Notes: generated by a model not told the origin, from the sequence alone. A DNA stretch of 64,000 nucleotides from Rhodobacter capsulatus (GCF_003254295.1 NZ_QKZO01000001.1:124001-188000); one strand, 5' to 3'; positions 1-11,004 are shown, numbered from the stretch's first letter. Program-made: numbers and translations.

Positions 1-1284
1 GAGCGGCTTCTGGGCATCGTCACCCAGCGCGATCTGTCGAACAAGGTGCTGGCGGATGGTCTGCCGCCTGATACGGCGGTGGCGGCGGTGATGACGCCCG
101 ATCCGATCAGCCTGCCGCCCACCGCGCTGGGGTCCGACATCCTGCATATCATGCTGGAAAAGCGCATCGGCCATCTGCCGATCACCGAACAGGGCCGCTT
201 CGTCGGCATGATCACCCAGACCGATCTGACGCGGTTTCAGGCGGTCTCGGCGGCGGTGCTCATTCGCGATGTCGTGTCAGCCGAGACGCTGGCCGAAATG
301 GCCGCCGTCACCGCGCGGATCCCGCAGCTTCTGGTGCAGCTGGTGGGCGCGCATCACGCCCATGACGTGGTGACGCGGCTGATCACCGACATTGCCGATG
401 CGGTGACGCGGCGTCTGCTGGTGATGGCCGAACGCGCGCTTGGCCCGCCGCCGGTGCCCTATCTGTGGCTGGCCTGCGGCTCGCAGGGGCGGCAGGAACA
501 GACCGGGGTCTCGGATCAGGACAATTGCCTGATCCTCGATGACCTCGCGACGGCCGAGGACATGGAGTATTTCCGCGCCCTGGCAAAGATCGTCTGCGAC
601 GGGCTCGATGCCTGCGGCTATGTCCATTGCCCGGGCGAGATGATGGCGACGGCCGAGCGCTGGTGCCAGCCCTTGCAGGTCTGGCGGCGCTATTTCCACG
701 GCTGGATCGACGTGCCGAACCCCGAGGCGCAGATGCTCGCCTCGGTGATGTTCGATCTGCGCCCGATCGGCGGCAATGGCGCGGATCTTTTCACCGCGCT
801 GCAGGAGGAAACCCTGCGGCTGGCGTCGCAAAGCCCGATCTTCATCGCGCATCTGCTCTCGAACGCGCTCAAGCACACGCCGCCCTTGGGCCTGTTGCGC
901 GGCTTTGCCACGATCCGCTCGGGCGAGCATCGCAACCACATCGATCTGAAGATGAACGGGGTGGTGCCGGTGATCGATCTGGCGCGGGTGCAGGCGCTGC
1001 GCGGGCGGCTGGGTCTTGCCAATACCCGCGCCCGGCTGAAAGCGGCCGAGGAGGCCGGGATGATCGCCCCCGGCGAGGCGCGCGACCTGATCGAGGCCTA
1101 TGACCTGATCGCGATGACGCGGCTCGAAAATCAGGCGCGGCTGATCAAATCCGGGCGCGCGGCGGAGAATTTCCTCGCGCCCTCGGACCTGAGCGATTTT
1201 GAACGCGCGCATCTGCGTGACGCTTTCGTGGTGGTGCGCACGATGCAATCGGCGATCGGTCACGGCAGGGCCGTGCCCGGCTGA
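1..1284 (+). CDS. CBS-domain / DUF294 nucleotidyltransferase-like signalling protein (5' truncated)
   Basis: The frame is open from the first base, so the gene begins before the window and about 428 residues are visible. The first visible residues (GIVTQRDL) end one CBS repeat, and a second CBS repeat follows (GHLPITEQGRFVGMITQTDL). Next comes a DUF294 nucleotidyltransferase-like domain with GSQGRQEQ and SDQDN, the G-S-x-G-R-x-E and S-D-x-D pattern of that fold, and then its helical C-terminal domain. In the family such proteins are cytoplasmic regulators, often beside a solute symporter and a two-component system. The response regulator 30 bases downstream fits this. Substrate and nucleotide are unknown. 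The inference of an upstream sensor or transporter cannot be tested here. Confidence 0.85.
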   Translation, partial: ERLLGIVTQRDLSNKVLADGLPPDTAVAAVMTPDPISLPPTALGSDILHIMLEKRIGHLPITEQGRFVGMITQTDLTRFQAVSAAVLIRDVVSAETLAEMAAVTARIPQLLVQLVGAHHAHDVVTRLITDIADAVTRRLLVMAERALGPPPVPYLWLACGSQGRQEQTGVSDQDNCLILDDLATAEDMEYFRALAKIVCDGLDACGYVHCPGEMMATAERWCQPLQVWRRYFHGWIDVPNPEAQMLASVMFDLRPIGGNGADLFTALQEETLRLASQSPIFIAHLLSNALKHTPPLGLLRGFATIRSGEHRNHIDLKMNGVVPVIDLARVQALRGRLGLANTRARLKAAEEAGMIAPGEARDLIEAYDLIAMTRLENQARLIKSGRAAENFLAPSDLSDFERAHLRDAFVVVRTMQSAIGHGRAVPG

Positions 1285-1314
1285 GGGGATGTTGGCTGAG
1301 AGGGGGGCGCCGGG

Positions 1315-1710
1315 ATGACCGGGGAAAGCGGTGGCAAGCGCCGCGTGCTGATCGTCGAGGACGAGGACAACATCGCCATCGCGCTCGATTATCTTCTGGG
1401 CCGCGCGGGGCTGGATCATGCGCGGCAGGCCACGGGTCTGGGCGCGGTCGCGCGCATCCGCGCCGAGCGCCCCGATCTGGTGCTCCTTGACGTGATGCTG
1501 CCCGAGGTCTCGGGCTACGAGATCTGCCAGCAGGTCCGGGCCGACGGCGCGCTCGCCGCGGTGCGGATCGTGATGATGACAGCGCGCGGCTCGGCGCTGG
1601 AACGGCGCAAGGCGCTGGCGCTCGGCGCCGACGGCTTCATCGCGAAACCCTTCGAGCTGAAGGAATTGCGCGACGAGCTGCACCGGCTTCTGGATCCGGA
1701 GCGGGCGTGA
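1315..1710 (+). CDS. Single-domain CheY-like response regulator
   Basis: This 131-residue protein is only a receiver domain. The acidic pair is E15/D16 (VEDED), the phospho-acceptor is D59 (LLDVMLP), and the conserved Thr and Lys are T89 and K111 (IAKPFE). There is no output domain, so it probably acts by protein contact or phosphotransfer. A purine-rich stretch (GAGAGGGGGG) lies upstream of the ATG. It follows the CBS/DUF294 gene by 30 bases on the same strand, which suggests one transcript and one pathway. The cognate kinase is not in the window. It converges on pflA, with about 88 bases between the two stops. Confidence 0.9.
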   Translation: MTGESGGKRRVLIVEDEDNIAIALDYLLGRAGLDHARQATGLGAVARIRAERPDLVLLDVMLPEVSGYEICQQVRADGALAAVRIVMMTARGSALERRKALALGADGFIAKPFELKELRDELHRLLDPERA

Positions 1711-1798
1711 TGCGGCGCGCGGCCTGACCACCTTTGGCGCCGTCCTGACCGGGATCCGCAGGCGCGGCCGCCTGATGCGCGAGAGGAACGCCTGACAA

Positions 1799-2587
1799 TC
1801 AGCGCGCCACAAGACCCCGGGCACGAAACACCGCCCGCGCCGCCTCGGTGGCTTCGGGCGTTGGCGGGAGCGTTTCGGCCAGGGCATAGGGGTGGTCAAG
1901 CTGCGCCCATTTCGAGGCGCCAAGCTGATGAAAGGGCAGCACCTCGACCAGCTCGACCGAGGGACCAAGCCCCGCGACGTGATCGGCCATCCGGGCGATG
2001 TCCTCGGGCGCGTCGGTCCAGCCGGGCACCAGAACGTAGCGGATCCGCAGCGTCTTGCCCAGCCGCACCAGCCGCGCGGCGCAGTCCAGCGTCGGTTGCA
2101 GCGGCTGCGCCGTCAGCGCCAGATGCCGCGCCGGGTCGATATGCTTGATGTCGAGCATCACGAGGTCAATCGGCTCGAACCAGTCATCATCGACGCGGTC
2201 GTGCAGATGGCCCTGCGTATCAAGCGCGATGTGCAGCCCGAAGCGGTCCTTCAGCGCCCGCGCCGTGGCGTTGACAAAGGCCGCCTGCATCATCGGCTCG
2301 CCGCCCGAAAAGGTCACCCCACCCGCGAATTTGAGGAAGCTGGCGAGCGGCGCGACCTCGGCCAGCAGATCCTCGACCACGACCGGGCGGCCCGCGTGCA
2401 GCTTCCAGGTGTCGGGGTTGTGGCAATAAAGGCAGCGGAACTGGCAGCCCGAGAGGAAGAACACCACGCGCATTCCCGGCCCGTCGACCGCCGCCCCGGT
2501 GTCGAGCGAATGCAGGAAGCCGTGACAGGCGGCCTCGTGCGGATCGCAGAGAGCGTCAAACCCGGGATGCGGCGTCAGGAGCGTCAT
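1799..2587 (-). CDS. pflA: Pyruvate formate-lyase activating enzyme (radical SAM)
   Basis: The product is 262 residues and makes the glycyl radical on PflB using S-adenosylmethionine and a [4Fe-4S] cluster. The cluster motif CxxxCxxC is visible as C48-C52-C55 (SGCQFRCLYCHNPDTW), followed by a GGE segment (FSGGEPMMQ) that binds SAM in this family. Length is close to E. coli PflA (246) with a short N-terminal extension. It starts six bases after the pflB stop on the same strand, so it is the second gene of a pflB-pflA operon. It is expected to work only without oxygen, because both the cluster and the glycyl radical are oxygen-sensitive. Confidence 0.96.
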   Translation of the reverse strand: MTLLTPHPGFDALCDPHEAACHGFLHSLDTGAAVDGPGMRVVFFLSGCQFRCLYCHNPDTWKLHAGRPVVVEDLLAEVAPLASFLKFAGGVTFSGGEPMMQAAFVNATARALKDRFGLHIALDTQGHLHDRVDDDWFEPIDLVMLDIKHIDPARHLALTAQPLQPTLDCAARLVRLGKTLRIRYVLVPGWTDAPEDIARMADHVAGLGPSVELVEVLPFHQLGASKWAQLDHPYALAETLPPTPEATEAARAVFRARGLVAR

Positions 2588-2593
2588 CGCGGA

Positions 2594-4861
2594 TCACAGG
2601 CTGGCGTGAAAGGTGCGGCTGATCACGTCAAGCTGCTGCGCCCGCGTCAGCTTGACGAAATTCACCGCATAGCCCGAGACGCGCACGGTCAGCTGCGGAT
2701 AGGCCTCGGGGTGGTGCATCGCGTCTTCCAGCATCTCGCGCGTCAGCATGTTGACGTTGACGTGAAAGCCCCCTGCCCCGCAGAACCCGTCCAGACAATT
2801 GGCCAGGTTCGTCACCTGCTCGGCCTCCGTGTGCCCCATCGAGCCGGGGGTGGCCGAGGCGGTCCAGGACACGCCATCGAGCGCGGCATCATAGGGCAGT
2901 TTCGCGACCGAGGCGCCCGCCGCCACGAAGCCCTTCTTGTCGCGCCCGTTCATCGGGTTGGCGCCGGGCGCAAAGGGTTCGCCCGCGCGGCGGCCATCGG
3001 GGGTGTTGCCGGTCTTCTTGCCGTAAACGACATTCGAGGTGATCGTCAGGATCGACTGCGTCGGCATGGCGTTGCGATAGAAATGCGGCTGTGCGGCGAT
3101 CTTGGCCATGAAGGCCTCGGTCACGGCGACGGCGATTTCGTCCACCCGGTCATCGTTGTTGCCGAAGGCCGGATACTCGCCCTCGATCGCGTAATCGACG
3201 GCAAGGCCCGCCTCGTTGCGAATGACCCGCACCTTGGCATGCTTGATCGCCGACAGGCTGTCGGCGACGATCGAGAGCCCCGCAATCCCCGTCGCCATCG
3301 TGCGCAGGATGTCGCGGTCATGCAGCGCCATCTCGATCCGCTCATAGGCGTATTTGTCATGCATGTAGTGGATCGCGTTCAGCGCCTTGACATAGGTCCG
3401 CGCCAGCCAGTCCATCGCCAGATCGAATTTCGCCGCGACCTCGGCATAGTCGAGCACATCGGCGGTGATCGGCGTCAGCCCCCTGGCCACCAGCGCCCCC
3501 GACTTTTCATCGACGCCGCCGTTGATCGCATAAAGCAGCGCCTTGGCCAGATTGGCGCGGGCGCCAAAGAACTGCATCTGCTTGCCGATCCGCATCGCCG
3601 ACACACAGCAGGCGATGCCGTAATCGTCGCCCCATTTCGGCCGCATCAGATCGTCGTTCTCGTATTGGATCGCCGAGGTATCCTTGGACACCTTGGCGCA
3701 GAAGGTCTTGAAGCCGCGCGGCAGGCTGACCGACCAGAGCACGGTCAGGTTCGGCTCGGGCGCGGGGCCAAGGTTGTAAAGCGTCTGCAGCACCCGGAAC
3801 GAGGTCTTCGTGACCAGCGTCCGGCCGTCTTCGCCCATGCCGCCGATGGCCTCGGTGACCCAGGTCGGATCGCCCGAGAAGAGCTCGTCATAGTCGGGGG
3901 TGCGCAGGAAGCGGATGATCCGCAGCTTGATCACCAAATCGTCGATCAGCTCCTGCGCCGTTTCCTCGGTCAGACGGCCCGCCGCCAGATCGCGTTCGAA
4001 ATAGACGTCAAGGAAGGACGACACCCGGCCCAGCGACATCGCCGCGCCGTTTTGTTCCTTCACCGCCGCCAGATAGCCAAGATAGGTCGCCTGCACCGCC
4101 TCGCGCGCGGTGAAGGCCGGGGCGGACAGGTCGATGCCGTATTTGCCCGCCATCTCGCGCAGCTCTTCCAGCGCGCGGAACTGTTCGGAAAGCTCCTCGC
4201 GCAGGCGCAGGGTGTCTTCGTCAAAAATCGCGTCATCCAGCGCCTGGAATTCGGTCCGTTTCGCCGCCTTCAACCGGTCGATGCCATAAAGCGCCACGCG
4301 CCGGTAATCGCCGATGATCCGGCCGCGGCCATAGGCATCGGGCAGGCCGGTGATCACGCCCGATTTCCGCGCCGCCAGAATGTCGGGGGAATAGGTGTCG
4401 AAAATGCCCTGATTGTGGCTTTTGCGGTATTTCGTCCAGATCTCGGCCACGGTCGCATCGGGGGTGAAGCCGTAAGCCTTCAGCCCGGCCTCGACCATGC
4501 GCAGCCCGCCGTTCGGCATGATCGCGCGCTTGAGCGGCGCATCGGTCTGCAGCCCGACGATCAGTTCGCTGTCGCGGTCGATATAGCCCGCCGCATGCGC
4601 GGTGATCGTCGAGGGGCGGTCGGCCGAGACATCGAGCACCCCCCTTTCGCGTTCCAGTTTCAGCAGCGTCGCGACATCGGCCCAAAGCTTGCGCGTCCGC
4701 GCCGTCGGGCCGGTCAGAAAGCCCGCATCGCCGGTGAAGGGGGTGTAGTTTTCCTGAATGAAGCCGCGCAGGTCGATCGTCTCGCGCCAGCCCCCGGCCG
4801 AGAACCCATGCCACGGATCGACGGCGGCAGCAGACAGCGGGGTTTCGGTGAAGGCATTCAT
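2594..4861 (-). CDS. pflB: Formate C-acetyltransferase (pyruvate formate-lyase)
   Basis: The enzyme converts pyruvate and CoA to acetyl-CoA and formate in anaerobic fermentation. The adjacent catalytic cysteines are C418 and C419 ([14 protein letters not shown]), matching the numbering of E. coli PflB. The glycyl-radical residue is about G730 in RVSGYAVNF near the C-terminus. The ATG at 4861 is chosen because AAAGGA precedes it and because the 755-residue product matches the family length of about 760. The frame stays open to 5014, but that upstream part is low-complexity. PFL is known in R. capsulatus, which supports the genus call. Candidate anaerobic regulator sites lie about 170 bases upstream of the start. 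Confidence 0.97.
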   Translation of the reverse strand: MNAFTETPLSAAAVDPWHGFSAGGWRETIDLRGFIQENYTPFTGDAGFLTGPTARTRKLWADVATLLKLERERGVLDVSADRPSTITAHAAGYIDRDSELIVGLQTDAPLKRAIMPNGGLRMVEAGLKAYGFTPDATVAEIWTKYRKSHNQGIFDTYSPDILAARKSGVITGLPDAYGRGRIIGDYRRVALYGIDRLKAAKRTEFQALDDAIFDEDTLRLREELSEQFRALEELREMAGKYGIDLSAPAFTAREAVQATYLGYLAAVKEQNGAAMSLGRVSSFLDVYFERDLAAGRLTEETAQELIDDLVIKLRIIRFLRTPDYDELFSGDPTWVTEAIGGMGEDGRTLVTKTSFRVLQTLYNLGPAPEPNLTVLWSVSLPRGFKTFCAKVSKDTSAIQYENDDLMRPKWGDDYGIACCVSAMRIGKQMQFFGARANLAKALLYAINGGVDEKSGALVARGLTPITADVLDYAEVAAKFDLAMDWLARTYVKALNAIHYMHDKYAYERIEMALHDRDILRTMATGIAGLSIVADSLSAIKHAKVRVIRNEAGLAVDYAIEGEYPAFGNNDDRVDEIAVAVTEAFMAKIAAQPHFYRNAMPTQSILTITSNVVYGKKTGNTPDGRRAGEPFAPGANPMNGRDKKGFVAAGASVAKLPYDAALDGVSWTASATPGSMGHTEAEQVTNLANCLDGFCGAGGFHVNVNMLTREMLEDAMHHPEAYPQLTVRVSGYAVNFVKLTRAQQLDVISRTFHASL

Positions 4862-5025
4862 CGGCGGTCCTTTCCCGCGGGGCGCGCGCGTATGGCGCGA
4901 TTGGCGGCCTGATCGGTCGGAGAGCGGAGGATCGACCCGGATCGGCACAAGCGGCACCGGGAGGGGAGAGGCCGATCCTCCGGTAAGAAGAATTGACCGG
5001 ATTCCGCCGTCCAAAGCAACCGGGA

Positions 5026-5044
5026 TGACCTTGGGTCAATTCAA
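5026..5044. promoter_or_regulatory. Candidate operator(s) upstream of pflB
   Basis: Two overlapping dyads are visible. TGACC-TTG-GGTCA (5026-5038) is a perfect 5-bp inverted repeat. TTGGG-TCAA-TTCAA (5031-5044) has the outer TTG...CAA and four-base spacer of an FNR/FnrL box (TTGAT-N4-ATCAA), with 7 of 10 consensus positions. Anaerobic control of pflB by FNR is established in other bacteria. Use here is an inference. Confidence 0.4.
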
Positions 5045-5235
5045 ATTATGCATGCAATTTCAAAAGCTTGCCGCTCATGCTGGGGCGGGTTTGCAAATTC
5101 GGCATGACAAGAATGTTATCCGGAACCACCCGCGCCCGAAAGAAAACACCCGGTCGCAACAATGTTATGCGAAGCGGCGCCGAAACAACGGATCCTGTCG
5201 GGTCGAAGCGCTTTGAAGGCGGCGCGGGGAACCGC

Positions 5236-6015
5236 TCAGGGCCGGATGAATTTCGCCCCGCCGATGCGGCGCGTCTCGTTCACCGGGGCGGTGCTGTCGG
5301 GCAGCGCCAGTTCCGCCCGCACCGCCTCGACCCGCTCGACCAAAGTGCCCAGCGAAACCTTTTTGCCGCGCAGCTCCGCCTTGGCCGACACGACCGAGAC
5401 GATCTTCGGCTCGAAGCTGCGCATGGCGAAGACCGGCGCGCCCGACGATCCGAAATCGGCGGCGCAATTCATCAACACCACGTCGCTGTCGCGGGTCAGC
5501 ACGTTGCACATGCTTTGCAGCGCCGGCGCCTCGGCGCGGTCATGGGCATAGGAGACGACGCCGACGGTGTCCCCCTCGGCGGGCGAGGTGTCGAGCGCGA
5601 AGGGCTGCACCTGCGGCAGCCGGATCGGCTGATCGAGCTGCACCAGCGCCAGATCATAGCCCACAAGATCGAACTGCCGCGGCCCAAGATATTGATAAGA
5701 CGGATGGGCGACGGCGCGCCGCGCGTTGCGATAGGCGACGGCGCGGCCATTGCGCAGCCCGGCCTGAAACTCGATCGCGCGGGCGTCGATCATCTTTTGC
5801 GTCTTCGGATCATAAAGACAATGCGCCGCCGTCAGCACCAGATCGGGGGCGATCAGCGTGCCGGTGCAGAAACTGCCATGGCCGAGATCGAGCCGCCCGA
5901 CCGCCTCCCAGCCGCGGCTGTCATTGCCGGTCGCCAGCAGCTTCAGCCCGCTTTCGAACGCCGCGGCGGGGGCGGCGCAAAGCGCGATCAGGGCAAGGGC
6001 AAGGCGCAGGCGCAT
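5236..6015 (-). CDS. Exported trypsin-like serine protease
   Basis: This 259-residue protein begins with a signal peptide (MRLRLALALIALCAAPAAA), so it acts in the periplasm or outside the cell. The chymotrypsin-fold triad is visible: H65 in LTAAHC, D121 in DLALVQL, and S191 in GSSGAP, a variant of the usual GDSGGP. The change of the residue before Ser from Asp to Ser may alter activation or specificity. Paired cysteines near H65 and around 170/184 suggest disulfides. It lies 48 bases after the glcF stop on the same strand, so read-through from the glc operon is possible, but no functional link is evident. The substrate is unknown. Confidence 0.88.
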   Translation of the reverse strand: MRLRLALALIALCAAPAAAFESGLKLLATGNDSRGWEAVGRLDLGHGSFCTGTLIAPDLVLTAAHCLYDPKTQKMIDARAIEFQAGLRNGRAVAYRNARRAVAHPSYQYLGPRQFDLVGYDLALVQLDQPIRLPQVQPFALDTSPAEGDTVGVVSYAHDRAEAPALQSMCNVLTRDSDVVLMNCAADFGSSGAPVFAMRSFEPKIVSVVSAKAELRGKKVSLGTLVERVEAVRAELALPDSTAPVNETRRIGGAKFIRP

Positions 6016-6063
6016 GGGTCACTCCGGTCCGGTCCCGCAGCCTAGCCCGCGCCTTGGGCAAGA

Positions 6064-7346
<1,283 letters not shown>

Positions 7347-7347
<1 letters not shown>

Positions 7348-8420
7348 CAGCCCATCTTTCCGGGGTTGAAAAGGCCCTTGGGATCAAAGCGTTCCCGCAA
7401 GCCGCGGCTCAGCGCGGCCACCGGGGCGGCTTCGGGTTCAAAGGCCGCACAGGCGCCGCGCAAGCAGGTGGCATGACCCGCATAGGGCGCCGCCAGCTTG
7501 CGCGCATCGGTGCCGGGCGCCACCCGCGCCCAGACCAGCCCGCCGCCCCAATCCAGCACCGCCCGCCCGCCCAGCCGCGCCGCCACCTGCGGCCCGTCGG
7601 AGGGCTTGACCGAGAACCGCCACAGATCGCCCGGCTGACCATGCAGCGGCGCCACCCCGGCCAGATCGCGCCAGAGCCCCGCGCCCTCTTCGCGCATCAC
7701 CTTCGGCGCCCAGGCCGCGAGGACCTCGGCCAACCGCCCGGCGCGATAGGACACCGATTGCTCCAGCCCCTCGATGCGGACAATCGCCCCCACACCGGGC
7801 AACCAGCCCGCGCCGGAAACGTCAAATTGCGAGCCCAGCGCCGCCGCCAGAACCCTGGCCGCCTCGGACAGCGGCACCTCCATCACCAGGCTCGCCTGCG
7901 CGGGCGCGGCGGGCAGAAGCTTGAAGGCCACCTCGCTCAGCACGCCCAGAGTGCCCCAGGACCCGGCCATCAGCTTCACCAGATCATAGCCGGTGACATT
8001 CTTCATCACCCGCCCGCCGTTCTTCACCGCCGTGCCGGTGCCATCGACAAAACGCACGCCGATCAGACTGTCCCGGCAGGCCCCTGCCTGCACGCGCCGC
8101 GGCCCCGAGACATTGGCCGCCACCACCCCGCCGATCGTGCTTTCCCCGGCGGCCCCCAGCAGCGCCCCCCAGCGCGCGGGCTCGAAGGGCAGCCGCTGGC
8201 CTTCGGCCGCGACGGCCGCCTCGATTTCCGACAGCGGCGTGCCCGCCCCGGCAATCAGCGTCAGCGCCCCCGGCTCGTAAAGCGAAATCCCGGAAATCGC
8301 GACCTGCAGCGGGTCGCCGACCAAAGCCCCAACGGGCCGCGTGCCGCCGCCGACGATCCGCAGGGGCGCCCGCGCCCCGCGCACCGCCTCGACCAGCTGA
8401 CTTTCGCTTTCAACCCTCAT
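7347..8420 (-). CDS. glcE: Glycolate oxidase FAD-binding subunit
   Basis: GlcE carries an FAD_binding_4 (PCMH-type) domain. The pyrophosphate-loop region is APLRIVGGGTRP near the N-terminus, followed by the ANVSGPRR segment. The product is 357 residues, similar to E. coli GlcE (350). An in-frame ATG exists at 8435, but it lies inside the Rhodobacter-type repeat found at 8430-8475 and has no ribosome-binding site. The ATG at 8420 is preceded by AGGG and matches the usual start of the family, so it is preferred. It lies between glcD and glcF and overlaps glcF by one base. Confidence 0.94.
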
Positions 8421-8429
8421 CGGCCCTGC

Positions 8430-8475
8430 TTTCATCTTGCCGTAAATACCTCGGGGTGCGGGGCAGAGCCCCGCG
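8430..8475. repeat. Rhodobacter-type intergenic repeat between glcD and glcE
   Basis: On the minus strand this segment reads CCGAGGTATTTACGGCAAG then ATGAAAGCAG. It closely matches the repeat found twice, inverted, at 14601-14740. It also contains a hairpin GCGGGGC-AGA-GCCCCGC (8458-8474). Its place inside an operon argues against strong termination. It may adjust the amounts of GlcD and GlcE/F or be a passive mobile repeat. Confidence 0.65.
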
Positions 8476-8477
8476 AC

Positions 8478-9908
8478 TTACCCCCGCCGGGATGCACTCG
8501 CCTGCAGCGGAAACACCTTCGCGGCATTCAACAGCCACTTCGGATCGAAGACATCCTTCACCCGCATCTGCGCCTCCAGATCCTCGGGGGCGAATTGCAC
8601 CGCCATCAGATCGCGTTTCTCGATCCCCACGCCATGCTCGCCGGTCAGACAGCCGCCCGCCTCGACACAGAGCTTCAGGATCTCCGCCCCCATCCGCTCG
8701 CACAGCTCCTGTTGCCCGGGCTGATTGGCGTTGTAGATGATCAAGGGATGCATGTTGCCATCGCCCGCGTGAAAGACATTGCCGACCTCCAGCCCGAAGT
8801 CGCGCGAAATCTCGCCGATCCGGCGCAGCACCATCGGCAGGGCGGAGACCGGAATCGTCCCGTCCAGACACATGTAATCGCCCTTCTGCCCCATCGCGCC
8901 AAAGGCCGATTTGCGGCCCAGCCAGATCCGCTTCGCCTCCTCGGGCGATTGCGCCTCGCGGAACTCGACCGGGTCATGGGCGGTGGCGATCCGCCGGATC
9001 AGGTCCAGCTGCTCGGCGATCTCGGCTTGCGACCCCTCGCATTCGACGATCAGAAGCGCCTCGCAATCGGGGTAGCCCGCGTGGCAAAAGGCCTCGGTCG
9101 CCTCGATGCAGGGGCGGTCCATGAATTCGATGGCGACGGGCAGGATGCCTGCGCGGATGATGTCGGCGACGCAGGCGCCCGCGACCTCGTTTGACGAAAA
9201 CCCGATCAGCACCGGCCGCGCGCCCTCGGGCTGGCGCAGGATGCGCAAGCTCGCCTCGGTCACCACGCCCAACTGCCCCTCGGAGCCGCAGATGACGCCC
9301 AAAAGGTCCAGCCCGCCCGCGTCACAATAAGGCCCGCCGATCTCGACCACTTCGCCCTGCATCGTCACCAGCCTGACGCCCAGCAGGTTGTTGGTGGTGA
9401 CGCCGTATTTGAGACAATGCGCGCCGCCCGAATTCATCCCGATATTGCCCGCGATGGCGCAGGCAAGCTGGCTCGACGGGTCGGGGGCGTAAAACCAGCC
9501 CTCCCCCTCGATCGCGCCGGTGACGGACAGGTTGGTGCGCCCGGCCTCGACCCGGATGAAGCGGTTCGCGTAATCGACCTCCAGCACCCGGTTCATCCGC
9601 GCCAGCCCCAGCACGACGGCATCGGCGGAGGGCATCGAGCCCCCGGCAAGCGAGGTCCCCGCGCCGCGCGGCACCACCGGCACACTCAGCTCGTGGCAAA
9701 GCTTCAGGCAGGCCGCGACTTCTTCGGTGGTGCGCGGCAGCACCACGGCCAAGGGCGCGCAGCGATAGGCCGAAAGCGCGTCGCATTCATAGGCCCGGGT
9801 TTCCGCCGGATCGTCGATCACCGAATCGCGCGGCAGGATCGCCCGCAAGCGCTTGACGATCAAAGCCTTTTCGGCCAGCACCCTGGCGCTGGGAAGGGGC
9901 ATCTGCAT
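8478..9908 (-). CDS. glcD: Glycolate oxidase subunit GlcD (FAD-linked)
   Basis: The 476-residue catalytic flavoprotein oxidises glycolate (or D-lactate in close relatives). It has the FAD_binding_4 domain (PVVPRGAGTSLAGG about residue 70 and GNIGMNSGGAHCLKYGVT about 140) and the C-terminal FAD-oxidase domain with the metal-ligand-type segment VFHAGDGNMHP and GEHGVG. The ATG at 9908 is chosen over the ATG at 9932 because GGAGGAG lies directly before it. It is the first gene of glcDEF. A 17-bp dyad lies just upstream, so transcription probably starts within 9909-9960. Confidence 0.96.
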   Translation of the reverse strand: MQMPLPSARVLAEKALIVKRLRAILPRDSVIDDPAETRAYECDALSAYRCAPLAVVLPRTTEEVAACLKLCHELSVPVVPRGAGTSLAGGSMPSADAVVLGLARMNRVLEVDYANRFIRVEAGRTNLSVTGAIEGEGWFYAPDPSSQLACAIAGNIGMNSGGAHCLKYGVTTNNLLGVRLVTMQGEVVEIGGPYCDAGGLDLLGVICGSEGQLGVVTEASLRILRQPEGARPVLIGFSSNEVAGACVADIIRAGILPVAIEFMDRPCIEATEAFCHAGYPDCEALLIVECEGSQAEIAEQLDLIRRIATAHDPVEFREAQSPEEAKRIWLGRKSAFGAMGQKGDYMCLDGTIPVSALPMVLRRIGEISRDFGLEVGNVFHAGDGNMHPLIIYNANQPGQQELCERMGAEILKLCVEAGGCLTGEHGVGIEKRDLMAVQFAPEDLEAQMRVKDVFDPKWLLNAAKVFPLQASASRRG

Positions 9909-9926
9909 GGCGTTCTCCTCCGCTCC

Positions 9927-9943
9927 GGTCAAAAGTTATGACC
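9927..9943. promoter_or_regulatory. Inverted repeat upstream of glcD, candidate operator
   Basis: GGTCA-N7-TGACC is a perfect 5-bp inverted repeat 19 bases upstream of the glcD start. On the minus strand it reads TTGGTCATAACTTTTGACC. The GGTC...GACC core resembles sites of FadR-subfamily GntR regulators (GlcC, LldR, PdhR), and GlcC controls glc genes in E. coli. No such regulator gene is in the window, so the assignment is an inference. Confidence 0.4.
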
Positions 9944-10099
9944 AATTTTGCGGATTCGCGCAACCCAAACGATGGTGCCCCGTTTCGGGCGGATCAGGAA
10001 AGGCACCGCCTTTCCCCGCCCGTCAGCGCCCCCGCGTCACGGGACCGGCTACCCCGGACACGACAGAGGCCGACGCCCGCCGGGGGCGGGGCGGCGCTG

Positions 10100-10123
10100 G
10101 CCGAGGGCCTTTGGGCCCTCGGC
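10100..10123. terminator. Perfect hairpin between glcD and the SseB-domain gene
   Basis: GCCGAGGGCC and GGCCCTCGGC form a perfect 10-bp stem with a TTTG loop. It lies downstream of the SseB-domain gene stop on the minus strand. No T-run follows on either strand, so it would be a weak intrinsic terminator or an RNA 3'-end stabiliser. Apart from this and the glcD upstream dyad, nothing else is seen in 9944-10191. Confidence 0.45.
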
Positions 10124-10191
10124 GTCACCAAGCCCCCCTGTCTTGCATGGCCGCGTCGAAGGCCGCGGCCAAAACCGCCCGAAATCCCGCC

Positions 10192-11004
10192 TCAGCGCAG
10201 GATCGGCGGCTTGTCCGGGTCCATGCCGGGGGCGGTCAGCTTCAGCTCCTGCACCTCTTCCACCACCCGCTCGGGCAGGGGCAGCACCAGCCCCCTGTCG
10301 AGCAGTTCCCGCGCCGCCGGGTCCTCGGCGTCGAGGAAGGTCACATCCAGTTCCCCGGCTTCAAGGCCCGAAAACAGCAGCGCCTCGCCCATCGCCTTGG
10401 CAATGCCCGCCCGCGCCGGGTCGGGGGCGCCCAGAAAGGCCAGCACATGACCGCGCCGCCCGTCGTCATAGCGGACGCCGCCCAGCACCGCCTCGGTCGC
10501 AAGCCCGGCAAGCTGCTCGAACTTCGCCTGAAAGGCCGGCAGCAGCAGCGCCAGCACGCCAGGCGAGAGCGACGGGGCAGAGAAATCCACCGGCCGCGCC
10601 GCCGTGGCCTCGGGCGCATGGGTCAGCGTGTGCGAGAGCCACTCGAGCGCCTCGGGCGGCAGCAGCATCGCGCTTTCGGCCACGCCAAGGTTCACCCCCA
10701 GACCGACCCCCTCGCCCGCCAGAACCTGCGCGATCACCCGGCCGGGCAGCGCCACATAGGGCAGGGGTTCGTCGGAAAAGGACGCCAGCCGCTCCTCGGT
10801 GTCGAAGGCCAGCACGAAATCGCCCTCCTCGGTCTCGAAGACCTGCGGGACGATGTCATCCTCGGCGTCGGGCTCGCGTTCGAGCAGCACGAACAGCTCG
10901 GCATCGGCCAGACGGTCATAGACGGCCAGCCGCAGCGCCTCGTTCTCGGGCGCGGCCTCCATCGCGGCATGGGCGCGGTCGTAGGCGGTCGGATCGGATG
11001 TCAT
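10192..11004 (-). CDS. SseB-domain protein
   Basis: This 270-residue acidic, soluble protein has the SseB-like pattern DRLADAELFVLLERE near residue 30 and then EGDFVLAFDTEERLASF, and no signal peptide or membrane segment. SseB-domain proteins are poorly understood; some are secretion chaperones or regulators, so no function is claimed. The ATG at 11004 is supported by AAGGAGAG upstream, and the frame continues far beyond only because it runs antisense to the ABC gene. It is divergent from the polysaccharide-export operon, and the shared 250-bp region carries repeated GCGTCTTT motifs. Confidence 0.75.
   Translation of the reverse strand: MTSDPTAYDRAHAAMEAAPENEALRLAVYDRLADAELFVLLEREPDAEDDIVPQVFETEEGDFVLAFDTEERLASFSDEPLPYVALPGRVIAQVLAGEGVGLGVNLGVAESAMLLPPEALEWLSHTLTHAPEATAARPVDFSAPSLSPGVLALLLPAFQAKFEQLAGLATEAVLGGVRYDDGRRGHVLAFLGAPDPARAGIAKAMGEALLFSGLEAGELDVTFLDAEDPAARELLDRGLVLPLPERVVEEVQELKLTAPGMDPDKPPILR

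Noticed and set aside
1892-4912. A 1006-codon plus-strand open frame opposite pflA and pflB
   Set aside because: The minus strand carries unmistakable PflA and PflB with all catalytic motifs. The plus frame is rich in Arg, His, Gln and Gly with no domain and is a typical shadow in high-GC DNA.
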